This document shows, in pieces, positions 44,148 through 54,130 of a stretch of DNA of 64,000 nucleotides. The notes under the pieces are model-generated. The model had not been told where the DNA came from, did no database searches, and saw nothing but the letters and a program-made list of their open reading frames with translations. Numbering within the stretch: position 1 is the first letter of the stretch; each line of letters begins with the position of its first letter. The DNA comes from an uncultured Isosphaeraceae bacterium. Lineage in GTDB: Bacteria > Planctomycetota > Planctomycetia > Isosphaerales > Isosphaeraceae. The stretch spans positions 1-64,000 of the forward strand of contig CAMFLR010000014.1 in the NCBI GenBank assembly GCA_945957605.1. The letters run 5' to 3'. The position numbers and the translations under genes were made by a program.

Positions 44148-46601
44148 ATGCTCCACCGCGCACCACGACTCATCCTGGCGCTGCTCGCCGTGTGCGCGAC
44201 AGCCGCACAGGCACAGGATGCCACCCATTTCCCCGGTAAGAACGACCGCGGCTTCCTCCTTCCGAACGGCTGGACGATCAGCCCCGCCGGTGACCAGGTA
44301 ACGCTTACCGACCTGCCGCTGAACATCATCGCCCTGCCCGGCGGCAAGCAGGCGCTCGTCGCCACGAGCGGCTACAACGCCCACGAACTGAGCCTGGTCG
44401 ATCTCGAAGCGAAGAAGGTCATCACCAAGGCCACACAGCGCCAGAGTTGGTTCGGCCTCGCGTTCGACGCCAAGTCGGGCAAGATCTGGTGGGCCGGCGG
44501 CGGCTCGAGCGTCGTTCACCCGTTCACCCTCAATGGGACCGAAATCGTCGCTAAAGGCGAAAAGACAGAGCCAGCCCCTGCGACCAAAGGCGCTCCCCAA
44601 CACTTCCGCAGCGGTCTGACGTTGAGCAACGACGGCAAGACGCTGTTCTCGCTCGATATCGACGCCGGCGCGATCTCCGCCACGGCCCTCGAAGGCGGTA
44701 AGGTTTCAACCGGCAAAGTCGGCAGCCGCCCTTACGACGTGATTCAGTCGAAGGCGACCGGTCTGCTCTACGTCTCCGACTGGGTCGGCCGCACGGTTCT
44801 GGCCGTTCACCCGACCGAACTCCGCGTATTGGCCAAGATTTCTGTGGGCGAGCACCCGAATCAGATCGTCGAGCACCCCAAGGACGGCCGTCTGTTCGTC
44901 GCTTGTGCTTCGAGCAACACCGTCGTCGTCATCGACCCGAAGCGTGGTCACGCGATCGAAACGATCTTCACCTCGCTCTTTCCTCTCGCCCCTGAAGGCA
45001 GCACGCCCGACGCCGTCGCGGTTGCCCCCGATGGCGAAACGCTGTATGTCGCCAATGCCGATAACAACAGTATCGCAGTGATCGACATCGAAACGCCCGG
45101 CAAGAGCCAGGTGAAGGGTTTCATCCCGACCGGCTGGTACCCCACCTCGGTCGCCGTCACCCCCGATAACACCAAGCTTCTCATCGGTGTCGGCAAGGGA
45201 AATCAAACGAAGCCGAATCCCCGCCCGAAGTCGGCCGACGCTGACGCCAAGCTGCCCTTCCCCTACATCGGCACCACGCTTTCGGGCGCACTCTCGATCG
45301 TTAACATTCCTGATGAAAAGGCACTGGCCGCCTACACGGAAACCGTCTACAAGAACTGCCCCTACTCCGACCGCCTGCTGAGCAACGCCCCCTCGACGCA
45401 GAAGACGGCGATTCCGAATAAGGTTGGCGACCCGTCGCCGATCAAGCACGTCCTCTACATCATCAAGGAAAACCGCACCTACGATCAGGTTTTCAGCGAC
45501 ATCCCCCGAGGTAATCGCGACCCCGCGCTCCTGATGTTCGGCGAGGAAATCACGCCAAATCACCACAAGCTCGCGAACGACTTCGTACTGCTCGACAACC
45601 TCTACTGCAACGGTCACGTCTCGGCCGACGGCCATCCCTGGTCGACGATGGCGTATAACACCGACTACATCGCCCGCAACTGGGCGCTGACCTACTCGCG
45701 ACGCGCGGGTGTCGATGCCGATGACGACGGCGATCTCGCGAAGGCCCCCTCCGGCTACATCTGGGACGCCTGCGCCCGCCTGGGACTTTCCTACCGCAGC
45801 TATGGCGAATACGGTCGCCGCGTGAGCGAGCCCGATGGTAGCTTGCGTATGGAAGGGGCTGTGCCAGGCCTGGTTGGTCACATGAGCCCCGAATTCGGCA
45901 CCCCCGCAACCCGCGGCAAGCGTGCCCGTGACACGGATAATGCCGATGTATTCATTCGCGAATTCAAGAAATATGAAGCCGAGAACAATCTTCCGCGCTT
46001 TATGGTGATGAGCCTCGGCGAAGACCACACTTCCGGAACGTCGCCCGGAGCTTTCACGCCGCAAGCTTGCGTCGCCTCGAACGACGTCGCGCTCGGTAAG
46101 ATTGTCGAAACGATCACCAAGAGCAAATACTGGCCGCAGACGGCGATTTTCGTGATCGAAGACGACGCCCAGAACGGTCCCGACCACGTCGACGCGCACC
46201 GCACGATCGGCCTGGTGATCAGCCCCTACACCAAGCGCGGCCAGCTTGATAGCACACAGTACAGCACGGTAAGCATGCTGCGAACGATGGAACTAATCCT
46301 CGGCATTCCGCCGCTGAGCCAGTTCGACGCCGCCGCTACACCTATGTTCAACAGTTTCACCGACAAGGCCGATCTGACGACCTACACCGCCCTGCCCGCC
46401 CGAATCGATCTGAACGCGACCAACACGGCCACCGCTTACGGCGCCGATCGTTCGAGCAAGATGGATTTCTCGGAGTACGACAAGATCGACGATTTCGAGT
46501 TGAACGAAATCCTCTGGCGTGCGATCAAGGGGAAAGACGCTCCGCTGCCCCCCGCCGTGCGTCGCGCCATCGCCTATCGTCCGCTGCCGAACGCGAAGTA
46601 A
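44148..46601 (+). CDS. Secreted YVTN-propeller/phosphoesterase fusion
   Basis: 817 aa from the ATG at 44148; the upstream in-frame 44 codons lack a signal. Signal LILALLAVCATAAQAQ. Residues ~25-390 form a seven-bladed YVTN-type propeller (LYVANADNNSIAVIDIETPG is one blade). The C-terminal ~420 residues are a phosphoesterase of the phospholipase C/acid phosphatase group: VLYIIKENRTYDQVFSD, VLLDNLYCNGHVSADGHPWS, MVMSLGEDHTSG, FVIEDDAQNGPDHVDAHR. It likely hydrolyses phosphoesters outside the cell. A strong terminator follows. Confidence 0.93.
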   Translation: MLHRAPRLILALLAVCATAAQAQDATHFPGKNDRGFLLPNGWTISPAGDQVTLTDLPLNIIALPGGKQALVATSGYNAHELSLVDLEAKKVITKATQRQSWFGLAFDAKSGKIWWAGGGSSVVHPFTLNGTEIVAKGEKTEPAPATKGAPQHFRSGLTLSNDGKTLFSLDIDAGAISATALEGGKVSTGKVGSRPYDVIQSKATGLLYVSDWVGRTVLAVHPTELRVLAKISVGEHPNQIVEHPKDGRLFVACASSNTVVVIDPKRGHAIETIFTSLFPLAPEGSTPDAVAVAPDGETLYVANADNNSIAVIDIETPGKSQVKGFIPTGWYPTSVAVTPDNTKLLIGVGKGNQTKPNPRPKSADADAKLPFPYIGTTLSGALSIVNIPDEKALAAYTETVYKNCPYSDRLLSNAPSTQKTAIPNKVGDPSPIKHVLYIIKENRTYDQVFSDIPRGNRDPALLMFGEEITPNHHKLANDFVLLDNLYCNGHVSADGHPWSTMAYNTDYIARNWALTYSRRAGVDADDDGDLAKAPSGYIWDACARLGLSYRSYGEYGRRVSEPDGSLRMEGAVPGLVGHMSPEFGTPATRGKRARDTDNADVFIREFKKYEAENNLPRFMVMSLGEDHTSGTSPGAFTPQACVASNDVALGKIVETITKSKYWPQTAIFVIEDDAQNGPDHVDAHRTIGLVISPYTKRGQLDSTQYSTVSMLRTMELILGIPPLSQFDAAATPMFNSFTDKADLTTYTALPARIDLNATNTATAYGADRSSKMDFSEYDKIDDFELNEILWRAIKGKDAPLPPAVRRAIAYRPLPNAK

Positions 46602-46626
46602 GTTGCAAGGCAATTGCTGTCATCAC

Positions 46627-46668
46627 AAAACGCGGCTCACTTCCATTTGTGAAGTGGGTCGCGTTTTT
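46627..46668 (+). terminator. Rho-independent terminator after the phosphoesterase gene
   Basis: A 17-bp stem (46627-46643 with 46651-46667) with two G-T pairs and a 7-nt loop, ending in a T-run (TTTTTT around 46664-46669). Confidence 0.9.
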
Positions 46669-46746
46669 TGCATAGTGGATTCGGATCGTTGCAAGTGTGT
46701 TGTTGGCTGTCTCCGCACAAGTTGATGGGAGAATTAGCGTTCTTCC

Positions 46747-46940
46747 GAACCTTGTGGGTACCCCCGGTTCTTGAACCGGGGCGGCGCAGCCGCAAGAAGT
46801 CTCAGTTGGAAATTGCCTACTCCACAATCACGTCTCACTTTGCTTGAAGAACGCTGAATTTGGACATGGGCCGTTGCTTCCAAACGTCTTGAGGCTCCGC
46901 CTTACCGGTTCAAGAACCGGTGCCCCCTATCCCAAGGTTC
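46747..46940. repeat. MITE-like element, palindromic family C (CCGGTTCTTGAACCGG)
   Basis: A ~194-bp element has imperfect terminal inverted repeats of ~57 bp: left 46747-46803, right 46884-46940. The outer ends are GAACCTTGTGGGTA and TATCCCAAGGTTC. Each arm contains CCGGTTCTTGAACCGG or its mirror. The core shows no gene. It is shorter than an IS, so a non-autonomous element or a REP pair. The rest of 46602-47050 is empty. Confidence 0.75.
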
Positions 46941-47050
46941 GCCGAGGAGGATGACAATGCCATCCGCATGGAGTTCCGATTGACAGAATTTCACATAACC
47001 GCTAAATCACGCACGCTGAATTCCATTTTCCTCAGAATGGATGCCCACAC

Positions 47051-48472
47051 ATGCGCAAGGATTGCGCACAATTCGAACCTCGCTTAACGATCACGCGTCC
47101 CGACGCAATCGTGCTCGGCCTGATCGTCGCGTTCGCAGCCGCGGTGCGATTTTATGCGCTCGGCGACCTTAGCCTCTGGTCCGACGAAGTCGTCACCATG
47201 ATGCTCGCCCAGCGCAGCAGCTTGAGCGATCTCGCCGACAAGATCCAGCACTGGGACGCCACACGTGCAATCATGCACCCCTATCTCCTGCATCAATGGA
47301 TCGCCGTCTTCGGCTCAAGCGAAGCGGCCGCGCGATCCCTAAGTGCAGTTTGCGGGCTTGTCACGGTCGGGCTCGTGTATTTGATCGGTCGTCAAACATC
47401 AGATCGTGTCGTCGCACTCTGGGCCGCCTGGTTCGCCGCGATCAGCCCGCTCGACGTCCATCACAGTCGCGAAATCCGCATGTATGCCTGGCTGGTGATG
47501 ATCACCTGCGCAAGCTGGAGCCTGCTGCTCAGTATGCGCACGTCGGCCGGAATTGCCAAACGTATCGGCCTCTGGTTCTTGCTCACAGCGCTCGTCTATT
47601 CGCACCCGCTCGGTACCTTGATGGTTGCAGCACTGGGTGCAGGTTACTTGCTCATTCATCGCGAGTCGCAACTCGGCTGGGGCGGGTGGATTCTCATCCA
47701 GGTCGCGATGGTTCTCGCGTTCCTCCCCTGGGCGCCGCGCTATCTCGATCACAATCCCGAGGTGCTGGTTTCGAAACTGAATCTGCGATATCTCCTCGAA
47801 TGGCCCGAAGCCTTCACCGGCGGACGCGGTGAAATGGTGATCGTGGTCGTGGGATTGATCGCCTGGGGCATCTACCATCGTCGCAAGACCGACGCACAAT
47901 CATCGCAATATCTGCTTGCGTGGTTCTTTGTGCCTGTCGGACTATTGCTCGCATACTCACTTGTTCGACATCCCATTTTCGGCCAACGACGCTATCTCCT
48001 GTTCGTCAGCCCCGCGTACCTGATCTTGCTCGCACGCGGGGTTGCGGGCCTGCGCTGGCGCTCGCGCATCGTGTTCGGAGTCGTTGCCGCGGCGATTGCC
48101 ATCGCGACATTTCCTGCCCGCGTGTTTCACCCCGAACGCAGCCACTATCGCGACGCTGCTGCCATCCTTCGCACGCTCGATCCCAACGCGACGATCATCG
48201 TGCCGACGCACGGTACGCGCGTCTGCCTCGGCTATTACATGAACGGTTGGGAAGGGATGTTGCTCGAATCGGAATTGCTCACGCAACCGAAGCCCGAGCG
48301 CGTTTGGCATGTCGTGCCAACCGTCGTTCACAAACAAGATCCAGAAGTCGTGGCACAGGTGAAGGCGGCATACGAGATCGATGACTTCCGCGATCAGCCT
48401 GGTCTACAAATCTGGCACATGAGACGCAAGGAAAGCCAAATCGCCGAGACAGATCGTCCCAGCCCCAAATAA
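47051..48472 (+). CDS. GT39-like membrane glycosyltransferase
   Basis: 473 aa with about ten membrane helices. The first extracytoplasmic loop has SLWSDEVVTMMLAQ (acidic DE pair after the first helix), characteristic of PMT/ArnT-type (GT-C fold) enzymes; HSREIRMYAWL follows in the second loop. Such enzymes transfer sugars from polyprenyl donors onto lipids or proteins in the envelope. Donor and acceptor unknown. Confidence 0.88.
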   Translation: MRKDCAQFEPRLTITRPDAIVLGLIVAFAAAVRFYALGDLSLWSDEVVTMMLAQRSSLSDLADKIQHWDATRAIMHPYLLHQWIAVFGSSEAAARSLSAVCGLVTVGLVYLIGRQTSDRVVALWAAWFAAISPLDVHHSREIRMYAWLVMITCASWSLLLSMRTSAGIAKRIGLWFLLTALVYSHPLGTLMVAALGAGYLLIHRESQLGWGGWILIQVAMVLAFLPWAPRYLDHNPEVLVSKLNLRYLLEWPEAFTGGRGEMVIVVVGLIAWGIYHRRKTDAQSSQYLLAWFFVPVGLLLAYSLVRHPIFGQRRYLLFVSPAYLILLARGVAGLRWRSRIVFGVVAAAIAIATFPARVFHPERSHYRDAAAILRTLDPNATIIVPTHGTRVCLGYYMNGWEGMLLESELLTQPKPERVWHVVPTVVHKQDPEVVAQVKAAYEIDDFRDQPGLQIWHMRRKESQIAETDRPSPK

Positions 48473-48558
48473 TCACCGCGCAGCAAAAATCGCCTGCCGG
48501 CTGAACACTTTCCTGATCGACCGGCAGACGATGAAGGTAATTCGTTTCGCGGCGTAAT

Positions 48559-49719
48559 TTACGCAGCGCTCAACCAATCGCGAATGCGTCCCAGGTCGCG
48601 TGTCCAGTCGGGACCAATCCGTCGGCGACCATAGGCGTCGTACAGCAGGTCGAGCGACTCGACGAGATGACGCAGGCTATCAACCCGCGACCAGTGGATT
48701 TCGTGCGGTCCGCGACCTTCCGCCTTGGGCAGCCCCGCCCCGCTGACGGCCATCGTCTCGGCCTGGAGCGTCAGGTCGTACTGAATGCCGTCGCGAACGA
48801 TGATCAACCCGGCCTTGCGAGGCAACTTGCCGGCCTGAAGGGCGCGGAAGGCCTCGGGAAGCTTTGTGGGGCCTTCGGTCGTGAGCTGATCGCGACCCGT
48901 CTCGCCACGCGGGCAGTCAAGCGTCAGCGTCTTGGCGAGCATCACAGTCGCTTCGGAACCATCGGGCAGCGTGATGGTGTCGCCGTCGGCCTGCAGCTTG
49001 TGCCAGAGCCAGAGGACGAACTCGTTGCCCCAGAAGTCGCGGCTCGACTCGTCGGAGTCAGTCCAAGCAACCGTCGGGCCCGACGCGCCTTCCTTCGTGA
49101 ACACAACCGGGCCGTTATCTTCAACAGCGCGTGATTCACCACGCACGTCCGCGAGGCTATACGCCAGGCTTCCCGCGGTGATCGGCTCGAGAATGCGGTC
49201 GAACGTCTCGCGGAAAAGCGTTTGCAGGCGTTCGAGCACATTCGCGCTGGTTACACCGGCATACAACACGTTCGTCTGACCGTCCCAAAGAACGGGATAG
49301 AACGCCTGCTTGCGAAACCGTCCGTCGGCGGCTTCGGCCTCGGCGCGAATCAGAGCCGCTTCCTTGGCTTCCTGCCGCTGAGCCTTGGTGGGGAAACCGC
49401 TGGGATTCGACATCGCACGGGCGTCGGTTTCGATCTTCGTGTAAGCGCGGAGCAACGTGCCGGGGATCTTGTTCGTGTCGACGCGAATCGCCATGTGCAG
49501 CGCGTCGTTGATGACGTTCTTGCTGAAGTCGAGCGTGGTATCGAGGAGGTGGTCGCCGCCGGCCCAGCCAATTGAGACACCGTCGGTCGCTTCGGTCGCC
49601 GAGTGGACGCCGATCGCGTGAGCTCGCGCCTGTTCGAGCAGTTCTTCGCTGAACGGCAAGGGGCTGTCGCCCGTCACGCGGAAACGCAAGTAGGTCACCC
49701 GACCGTTCAAGAAGCCCAT
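48559..49719 (-). CDS. RdgC-like protein
   Basis: 386 aa from the ATG at 49719 (AAGGAGG about 8 nt upstream). It begins MGFLNGRVTYLRFRV, recalling the RdgC start. The middle runs HMAIRVDTNKIPGTLLRAY, then a charged helix (KAQRQEAKEAALIRAEAEAADGRFRKQAFYPVLWD), then NVLERLQTLFRETF, followed by EFVLWLWHKLQADGD. This order matches RdgC, a ring-forming DNA-binding recombination factor in Proteobacteria. The match is from memory of the pattern only; similarity is partial. Confidence 0.62.
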   Translation of the reverse strand: MGFLNGRVTYLRFRVTGDSPLPFSEELLEQARAHAIGVHSATEATDGVSIGWAGGDHLLDTTLDFSKNVINDALHMAIRVDTNKIPGTLLRAYTKIETDARAMSNPSGFPTKAQRQEAKEAALIRAEAEAADGRFRKQAFYPVLWDGQTNVLYAGVTSANVLERLQTLFRETFDRILEPITAGSLAYSLADVRGESRAVEDNGPVVFTKEGASGPTVAWTDSDESSRDFWGNEFVLWLWHKLQADGDTITLPDGSEATVMLAKTLTLDCPRGETGRDQLTTEGPTKLPEAFRALQAGKLPRKAGLIIVRDGIQYDLTLQAETMAVSGAGLPKAEGRGPHEIHWSRVDSLRHLVESLDLLYDAYGRRRIGPDWTRDLGRIRDWLSAA

Positions 49720-49936
49720 CTGCACGCCCTCCTTGCTCAAACCGACAACTCGCCCGGCCTGGTCCTCAAGCCGGCCCGAGGGAGCCTCCCTCGCTACCCT
49801 GGGTTAAATCGGCCGGATCGAACTCCACCTCAACCGTTTCAGGAGCGTCGAAAGCGCGCCACGTCCCGTCGCGCGGGGTCCGTAAACCCGCCCGGCTGGG
49901 TAAAGACGTCCGGTCAGCAAGAGTTGACCGGCAATC

Positions 49937-51502
49937 TCAGGCCGAAACACGATCGAGGAACTGCGTCGCCGCATCCATGATCGTTTCTTCGGTCGCCTGA
50001 GCGCGAGGGATCTCGGCCGTCAGCCGCCCTTCGCAAAGCACCAAAATCCGGTCGCTGACGGTGAGCAATTCAGGCAATTCGCTCGACGTCATCAAAATCG
50101 CCATGCCTTCATCCGCCAGGCGACGAATCAGCGCGTAGATTTCAGCCTTCGCGCCGACGTCGATCCCGCGCGTTGGCTCGTCGAGTAACAACAGCTTCGG
50201 CTCGGTGAGCAGCCAGCGGGCGATGATGCACTTTTGCTGATTCCCGCCCGAAAGGCTCGTGATTGCCGCTCGTCCGCCGGCGGTTTTGATCGACAGGTCG
50301 ACAATCGACTGTGCCACCGCATTGCCTTCGGCGCGCTTGCTCACCAATCCGCGATTCTTGAATTCGCCCAAACGTGCCAGCGAAATGTTCTCGGCGACCG
50401 TCATTTCGGTGAAGAGGCCGAGCGTTTTGCGGTCCTCAGTGACGAGCGCGACACCGGCGGCAATCGCCTGGTCGGGTCGGCGGAATTTGACGACTTCACC
50501 ACCGAGTCGGATCGTCCCCGATGGCGTACTCGAAGATGCTCCAAAGAGCGCTTCGAGCAACTCTGTACGTCCTGCGCCGAGCAAACCGGCCACGCCGACA
50601 ATCTCGCCCGCTCGCACCGAAAAGCTCAGGTCGGACAACGAAGGGCGTCCAGGCTGGCTCGGCAGGCTGAGGTTTTCGACGCTCACCACCGTCTCGCCGG
50701 TCTTTTCGTGAGGCTGGAACGACAGTCCGGCAATCTCGCGGCCGACCATCCAGCGCACCACCTGCGCGGCGTCGCATTCGGTGCGAGAGGCAGAGGCGAC
50801 GAATCGTCCATCGCGCAGAACCGTCACACTATCGGAAAGCGTGAACACCTCATTCATTTTATGAGAGATATAAATGATCGTCGTACCGGCCTTGCGGAGG
50901 TCGTTGATCACGCGAAACAGCCGAGCCACTTCGCTGTCGGAAATCGCCGAGGTCGGCTCGTCCATGATCAGAATCGCCGCGTCGAACATCAGCGCCTTGG
51001 CGATTTCCACCATCTGCTGATCGCCGATACGCAGGTCGCCCACGTGCGCACGAGGGTCGATCGGCGCGCCGAGACGTTCGAACATTGCCCGCGCCCGTTT
51101 TTCCATCGCGCGATCGTCGACGAGTCCCAGCGAAGTCGTCATCTCGCGGCCGAGGAAGATATTCGAAGCGACGGTGAGATCGGGAACGAGGTTCAGTTCC
51201 TGGTGAATGATCCGCACGCCCGCGTCTTCCGCGTCCTTGGGACCGCGAAACGCCACGGTTTTACCGTTGAGGACGATCTCGCCCTGAAAGTCGGTGATTG
51301 CCCCGGCGAGGATCTTCATCAGGGTCGACTTACCCGCGCCGTTTTCGCCGCAGAGCGAATGGACCTCGCCGGCTCGCGCGTGGAATTTCACGTCTTCGAG
51401 TGCGTGCACCCCGCCGAATCGCTTGGTGATGGCGCGCATCTCGAGACGGATCGGAACAAGTGAGAGGCCTTCAGAATTCTCTGTCGCCACTGCGTCGGTC
51501 AT
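49937..51502 (-). CDS. Sugar ABC transporter ATPase, two-domain (RbsA/MglA type)
   Basis: 521 aa. Two ABC domains in tandem: first Walker A CGENGAGKSTLMKIL with LRIGDQQMVEIAKAL and ILIMDEPTSAI; second with degenerate Walker A VAGLLGAGRTELLEAL (typical of this family), LSGGNQQKCIIARWL and LLLLDEPTRGIDVGA. It should energise uptake of a monosaccharide (ribose, galactose or similar) but no permease or binding protein is adjacent; the upstream neighbour is a GNAT overlapping by 4 nt (ATGA). Confidence 0.92.
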   Translation of the reverse strand: MTDAVATENSEGLSLVPIRLEMRAITKRFGGVHALEDVKFHARAGEVHSLCGENGAGKSTLMKILAGAITDFQGEIVLNGKTVAFRGPKDAEDAGVRIIHQELNLVPDLTVASNIFLGREMTTSLGLVDDRAMEKRARAMFERLGAPIDPRAHVGDLRIGDQQMVEIAKALMFDAAILIMDEPTSAISDSEVARLFRVINDLRKAGTTIIYISHKMNEVFTLSDSVTVLRDGRFVASASRTECDAAQVVRWMVGREIAGLSFQPHEKTGETVVSVENLSLPSQPGRPSLSDLSFSVRAGEIVGVAGLLGAGRTELLEALFGASSSTPSGTIRLGGEVVKFRRPDQAIAAGVALVTEDRKTLGLFTEMTVAENISLARLGEFKNRGLVSKRAEGNAVAQSIVDLSIKTAGGRAAITSLSGGNQQKCIIARWLLTEPKLLLLDEPTRGIDVGAKAEIYALIRRLADEGMAILMTSSELPELLTVSDRILVLCEGRLTAEIPRAQATEETIMDAATQFLDRVSA

Positions 51503-51984
51503 CGGCTGCCTCGCACGTCGATCGCGTAATGAACTTGCCGGGCCACCTCAACGAATCCCACGCTCGGGTAGAGGTGCCGGCCGATCGGGTTATGTTCTAA
51601 CGTCTCAATTCGAGCAACCGCCATCCCCTCGTCGCGAAACCGCGCCAGTGCCGCTTCGAGCAGCATCCGGCCGATCCCCTGCCCTCTTAGGCTCGACCAT
51701 ACCGCCAGATTCGGAATCCGGCCGACCTGCGCTTCGCGATCGAATCTCAACGAAACGTATCCCACCGCCTCGCCCGATTCGTCTGCAACGAGTACAACTC
51801 CATCGACAACATCCATGTCGTCGTCGAGGTGTCGCCCCTTGCGCGCAGCCCAGTCGGTCGCAGCGATCGGCCCCAGTTTTTCCTCGATGGCATGGTCGAT
51901 CGACACGCCAACGAACCCCTCGACCGTCAACTCGCGAAGACGGCCGCGGTCGGTTTCGCGCGCGGGCCTGATCACCACCGGCAT
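51499..51984 (-). CDS. GNAT family N-acetyltransferase
   Basis: 161 aa. Acetyl-CoA site in ARLPNLAVWSSLRGQGIGRMLLEAAL-type run (V-V-x-R/Q-G-x-G-R: RGQGIGRMLL), with EHNPIGRHLYPSVGFVEVARQVHYAIDV at the end. Acceptor unknown. Its stop overlaps the ABC start, so they form one unit. Confidence 0.9.
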   Translation of the reverse strand: MPVVIRPARETDRGRLRELTVEGFVGVSIDHAIEEKLGPIAATDWAARKGRHLDDDMDVVDGVVLVADESGEAVGYVSLRFDREAQVGRIPNLAVWSSLRGQGIGRMLLEAALARFRDEGMAVARIETLEHNPIGRHLYPSVGFVEVARQVHYAIDVRGSR

Positions 51985-52142
51985 CGGTTTTTCTCGAATG
52001 ACCTGATCTCAACGACGGGACGTGCCAGCTTACCCGGATTTCCGTCGCGACGAAACCTTTGTCAGCGATGAAAAGGTGCGGTACGATCATCCTGTGACAA
52101 TCGTCTGGCCCCTCGCCGGATCGGCCGACTCAGGACGCCTCA

Positions 52143-52703
52143 ATGAGCACGCTCATCGCCTACCAGTGCCCCTCGTGTGGAACCATGCTCGAGGCCGAAC
52201 GGGCGAGCTGGCAAGACTGGTTCCGTTGCCCGATCTGCGAAAAGCCCGGCCAGCCGCCTTACACTCGTGCCACGCCGACGACCCCGCCCGCATACTCGCA
52301 GGATATTCTGTACATTGGCGAAGCACCGCAGAACGCTGGGGTAATTGACGCGACGATCGTCGAGTCCCCGGCCACTCCTCCGTACACACCGTCGTACGCC
52401 CCACCGCCGAACTATGGCCCCCAGCCGTCTTACGGCTCGCCGCCAGCAGGAAACGGCTCGACACCGTCGACGCCAACGAATCTGTTCCCGCCGGGCTATC
52501 CTGGCACACACCAGTTTCAGCAGCCGATGCCCGAAGCCCCGGCCGGCCCCGGATTTCAGCGAGTTGTGCTTGGCGGCGCGTTTTTTCTTTCCGTCGTACT
52601 CACATTGATTTCGCTCGTCCAGCGCAATGCGGCGCAAGCGGGGGTGCTCGCGGTTGTATCCGTTTTCCTCGTCATCTTGCTGGCGCGGTCGAACCGTTAT
52701 TGA
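52143..52703 (+). CDS. Zinc-ribbon two-TM protein of unknown function
   Basis: 186 aa. The N-terminus holds a CPSC...CPIC ribbon (YQCPSCGTML ... FRCPICEKPG). Pro/Ser/Tyr-rich spacer to ~140. Two membrane segments at the C-terminus (VVLGGAFFLSVVLTLISLV, AGVLAVVSVFLVILLA). Planctomycete proteins of this layout are common and uncharacterised. Confidence 0.75.
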   Translation: MSTLIAYQCPSCGTMLEAERASWQDWFRCPICEKPGQPPYTRATPTTPPAYSQDILYIGEAPQNAGVIDATIVESPATPPYTPSYAPPPNYGPQPSYGSPPAGNGSTPSTPTNLFPPGYPGTHQFQQPMPEAPAGPGFQRVVLGGAFFLSVVLTLISLVQRNAAQAGVLAVVSVFLVILLARSNRY

Positions 52704-52736
52704 TTAAACGATGTTGTCCCGCGCCGGAGTTTGCCA

Positions 52737-54044
52737 GTGGATCGTCTCCCCCTCGCCGACGAGTTTCCGTACGAGTTTCTCGAGCCCAAAATCTCTCCGT
52801 TCTGGCTCTGGGTTGGCCATCAATACGGCTGGCATATACGCCTGCGCAAGTTGCAAAAAGTGCAGAGCATCGAAGTCGATGGGATGGATCGGCTCAAGGC
52901 GATGGTCGGCAAAGGCGACGGCGTACTATTCGCGCCGAACCACTGCGACCCTGCCGACGCCGCCGTGATGCTCGAAGTGAGCCGTAGAAGCAAAACGCCT
53001 TTCAACTTCATGGCGGCGTATCAAATTTTCCGCGGCTCCGCCGGCCTTGCGAGATTTCTACTGCCACGCGTGGGAGCGTTCCCCGTCGATCGTGAAGGAT
53101 CCGACCTGCGTGCGTTTCGCACCGGCGTCGAGATTCTGGGAGGCGGAAAAAATCCGCTCGTCATCTTCCCCGAAGGCGAGATTTATCACACCTCCGACCG
53201 CCTGACGCCGATTCGCGAAGGAACGGCCGTCATCGCAACGAGTGCTGCGAAACGGACGGCCGAACGAGGCAAAACGGTGTACCTCGTTCCTGTCGGTATT
53301 AAATATCGTTTCCTGGACGGGGAGGATCCGCTCCCCACGATTCACACGATGATGGACCAGCTCGAATCGCGATTCACCTGGTGGAAACGCGGCTCGCACC
53401 TCTTAATCGAGCGGATTTATGCCTTCGCCGATGCACTTCTCGGCTTGAAGGAACTCGAGTACCTGGGCGGCGCGCAATCGGGGCCGCTCAAGCCTCGAAT
53501 CGCCACTCTGCGCGACGCGATTCTCGACTTTCTCGAAGACAAACATTGCGGCAAACGTCGCGTCGATACCGTGCCGGTGCGAGCTAAGGAACTGCGGCAC
53601 GTTTGCCTCGAGAAACTCGCGAAACCGGAGATCACGGCAAACGAAGTGGAACTCCTGCGGCGCGACCTGAATGACATATTCGTTGCCATTCAATTGTTCA
53701 GCTATCCCGGTGATTATCTCCAGGCCGATGCGTCGGTCGAGCGCATCTCCGAAACCGTCCGCAAGTTCGAACAAGACATCCTCGGCATTGAGCCGATCCC
53801 ACATGCAAATCGCAAGGCGGTCGTGAAAATCGGCGAGCCGATCGATGTTCGCGAACGCATGGCGGCATACGCCAAACCAAGGCTCGCGGCGGGGGCGATC
53901 ACAACCGAGTTGGAGACGAAAATCCAGGAGTTGCTCGACAGCCTCGGCCCCGGCCGCCCCTATTCTGCGCAGTCGAAAGAGACAACCGAACCGCTGAGGC
54001 CACGGTTGCAGACGTGCGAGTTGACTCCCCTGGTCGGCTCTTGA
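52737..54044 (+). CDS. 1-acyl-glycerol-phosphate acyltransferase-like (PlsC fold)
   Basis: 435 aa from the GTG at 52737 (CCGGAG 7 nt before); a TTG at 52731 is also in frame. Motifs: FAPNHCDPADA (the HX4D box), FPEGEIYHT (FPEG), VGAFPVDREG and VPVGIKY. An extra ~220 C-terminal residues of helical type are atypical. It probably acylates phospholipid or glycolipid precursors at the membrane. Confidence 0.85.
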   Translation: MDRLPLADEFPYEFLEPKISPFWLWVGHQYGWHIRLRKLQKVQSIEVDGMDRLKAMVGKGDGVLFAPNHCDPADAAVMLEVSRRSKTPFNFMAAYQIFRGSAGLARFLLPRVGAFPVDREGSDLRAFRTGVEILGGGKNPLVIFPEGEIYHTSDRLTPIREGTAVIATSAAKRTAERGKTVYLVPVGIKYRFLDGEDPLPTIHTMMDQLESRFTWWKRGSHLLIERIYAFADALLGLKELEYLGGAQSGPLKPRIATLRDAILDFLEDKHCGKRRVDTVPVRAKELRHVCLEKLAKPEITANEVELLRRDLNDIFVAIQLFSYPGDYLQADASVERISETVRKFEQDILGIEPIPHANRKAVVKIGEPIDVRERMAAYAKPRLAAGAITTELETKIQELLDSLGPGRPYSAQSKETTEPLRPRLQTCELTPLVGS

Positions 54045-54130
54045 CGTGAGCGCGATGCGAGGTCACGATTGAGGCTCGGCATTAGCCGGTTGAGTCGCAC
54101 CCGCTCGCGCATGCCCCAGGTAAACCCACC

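Noticed and set aside
44706-46199. 497-codon minus-strand frame
   Set aside because: Shadow of the phosphoesterase gene; Val/Arg-rich with no domain.
50234-51463. 409-codon plus-strand frame
   Set aside because: Shadow of the two-domain ABC ATPase.
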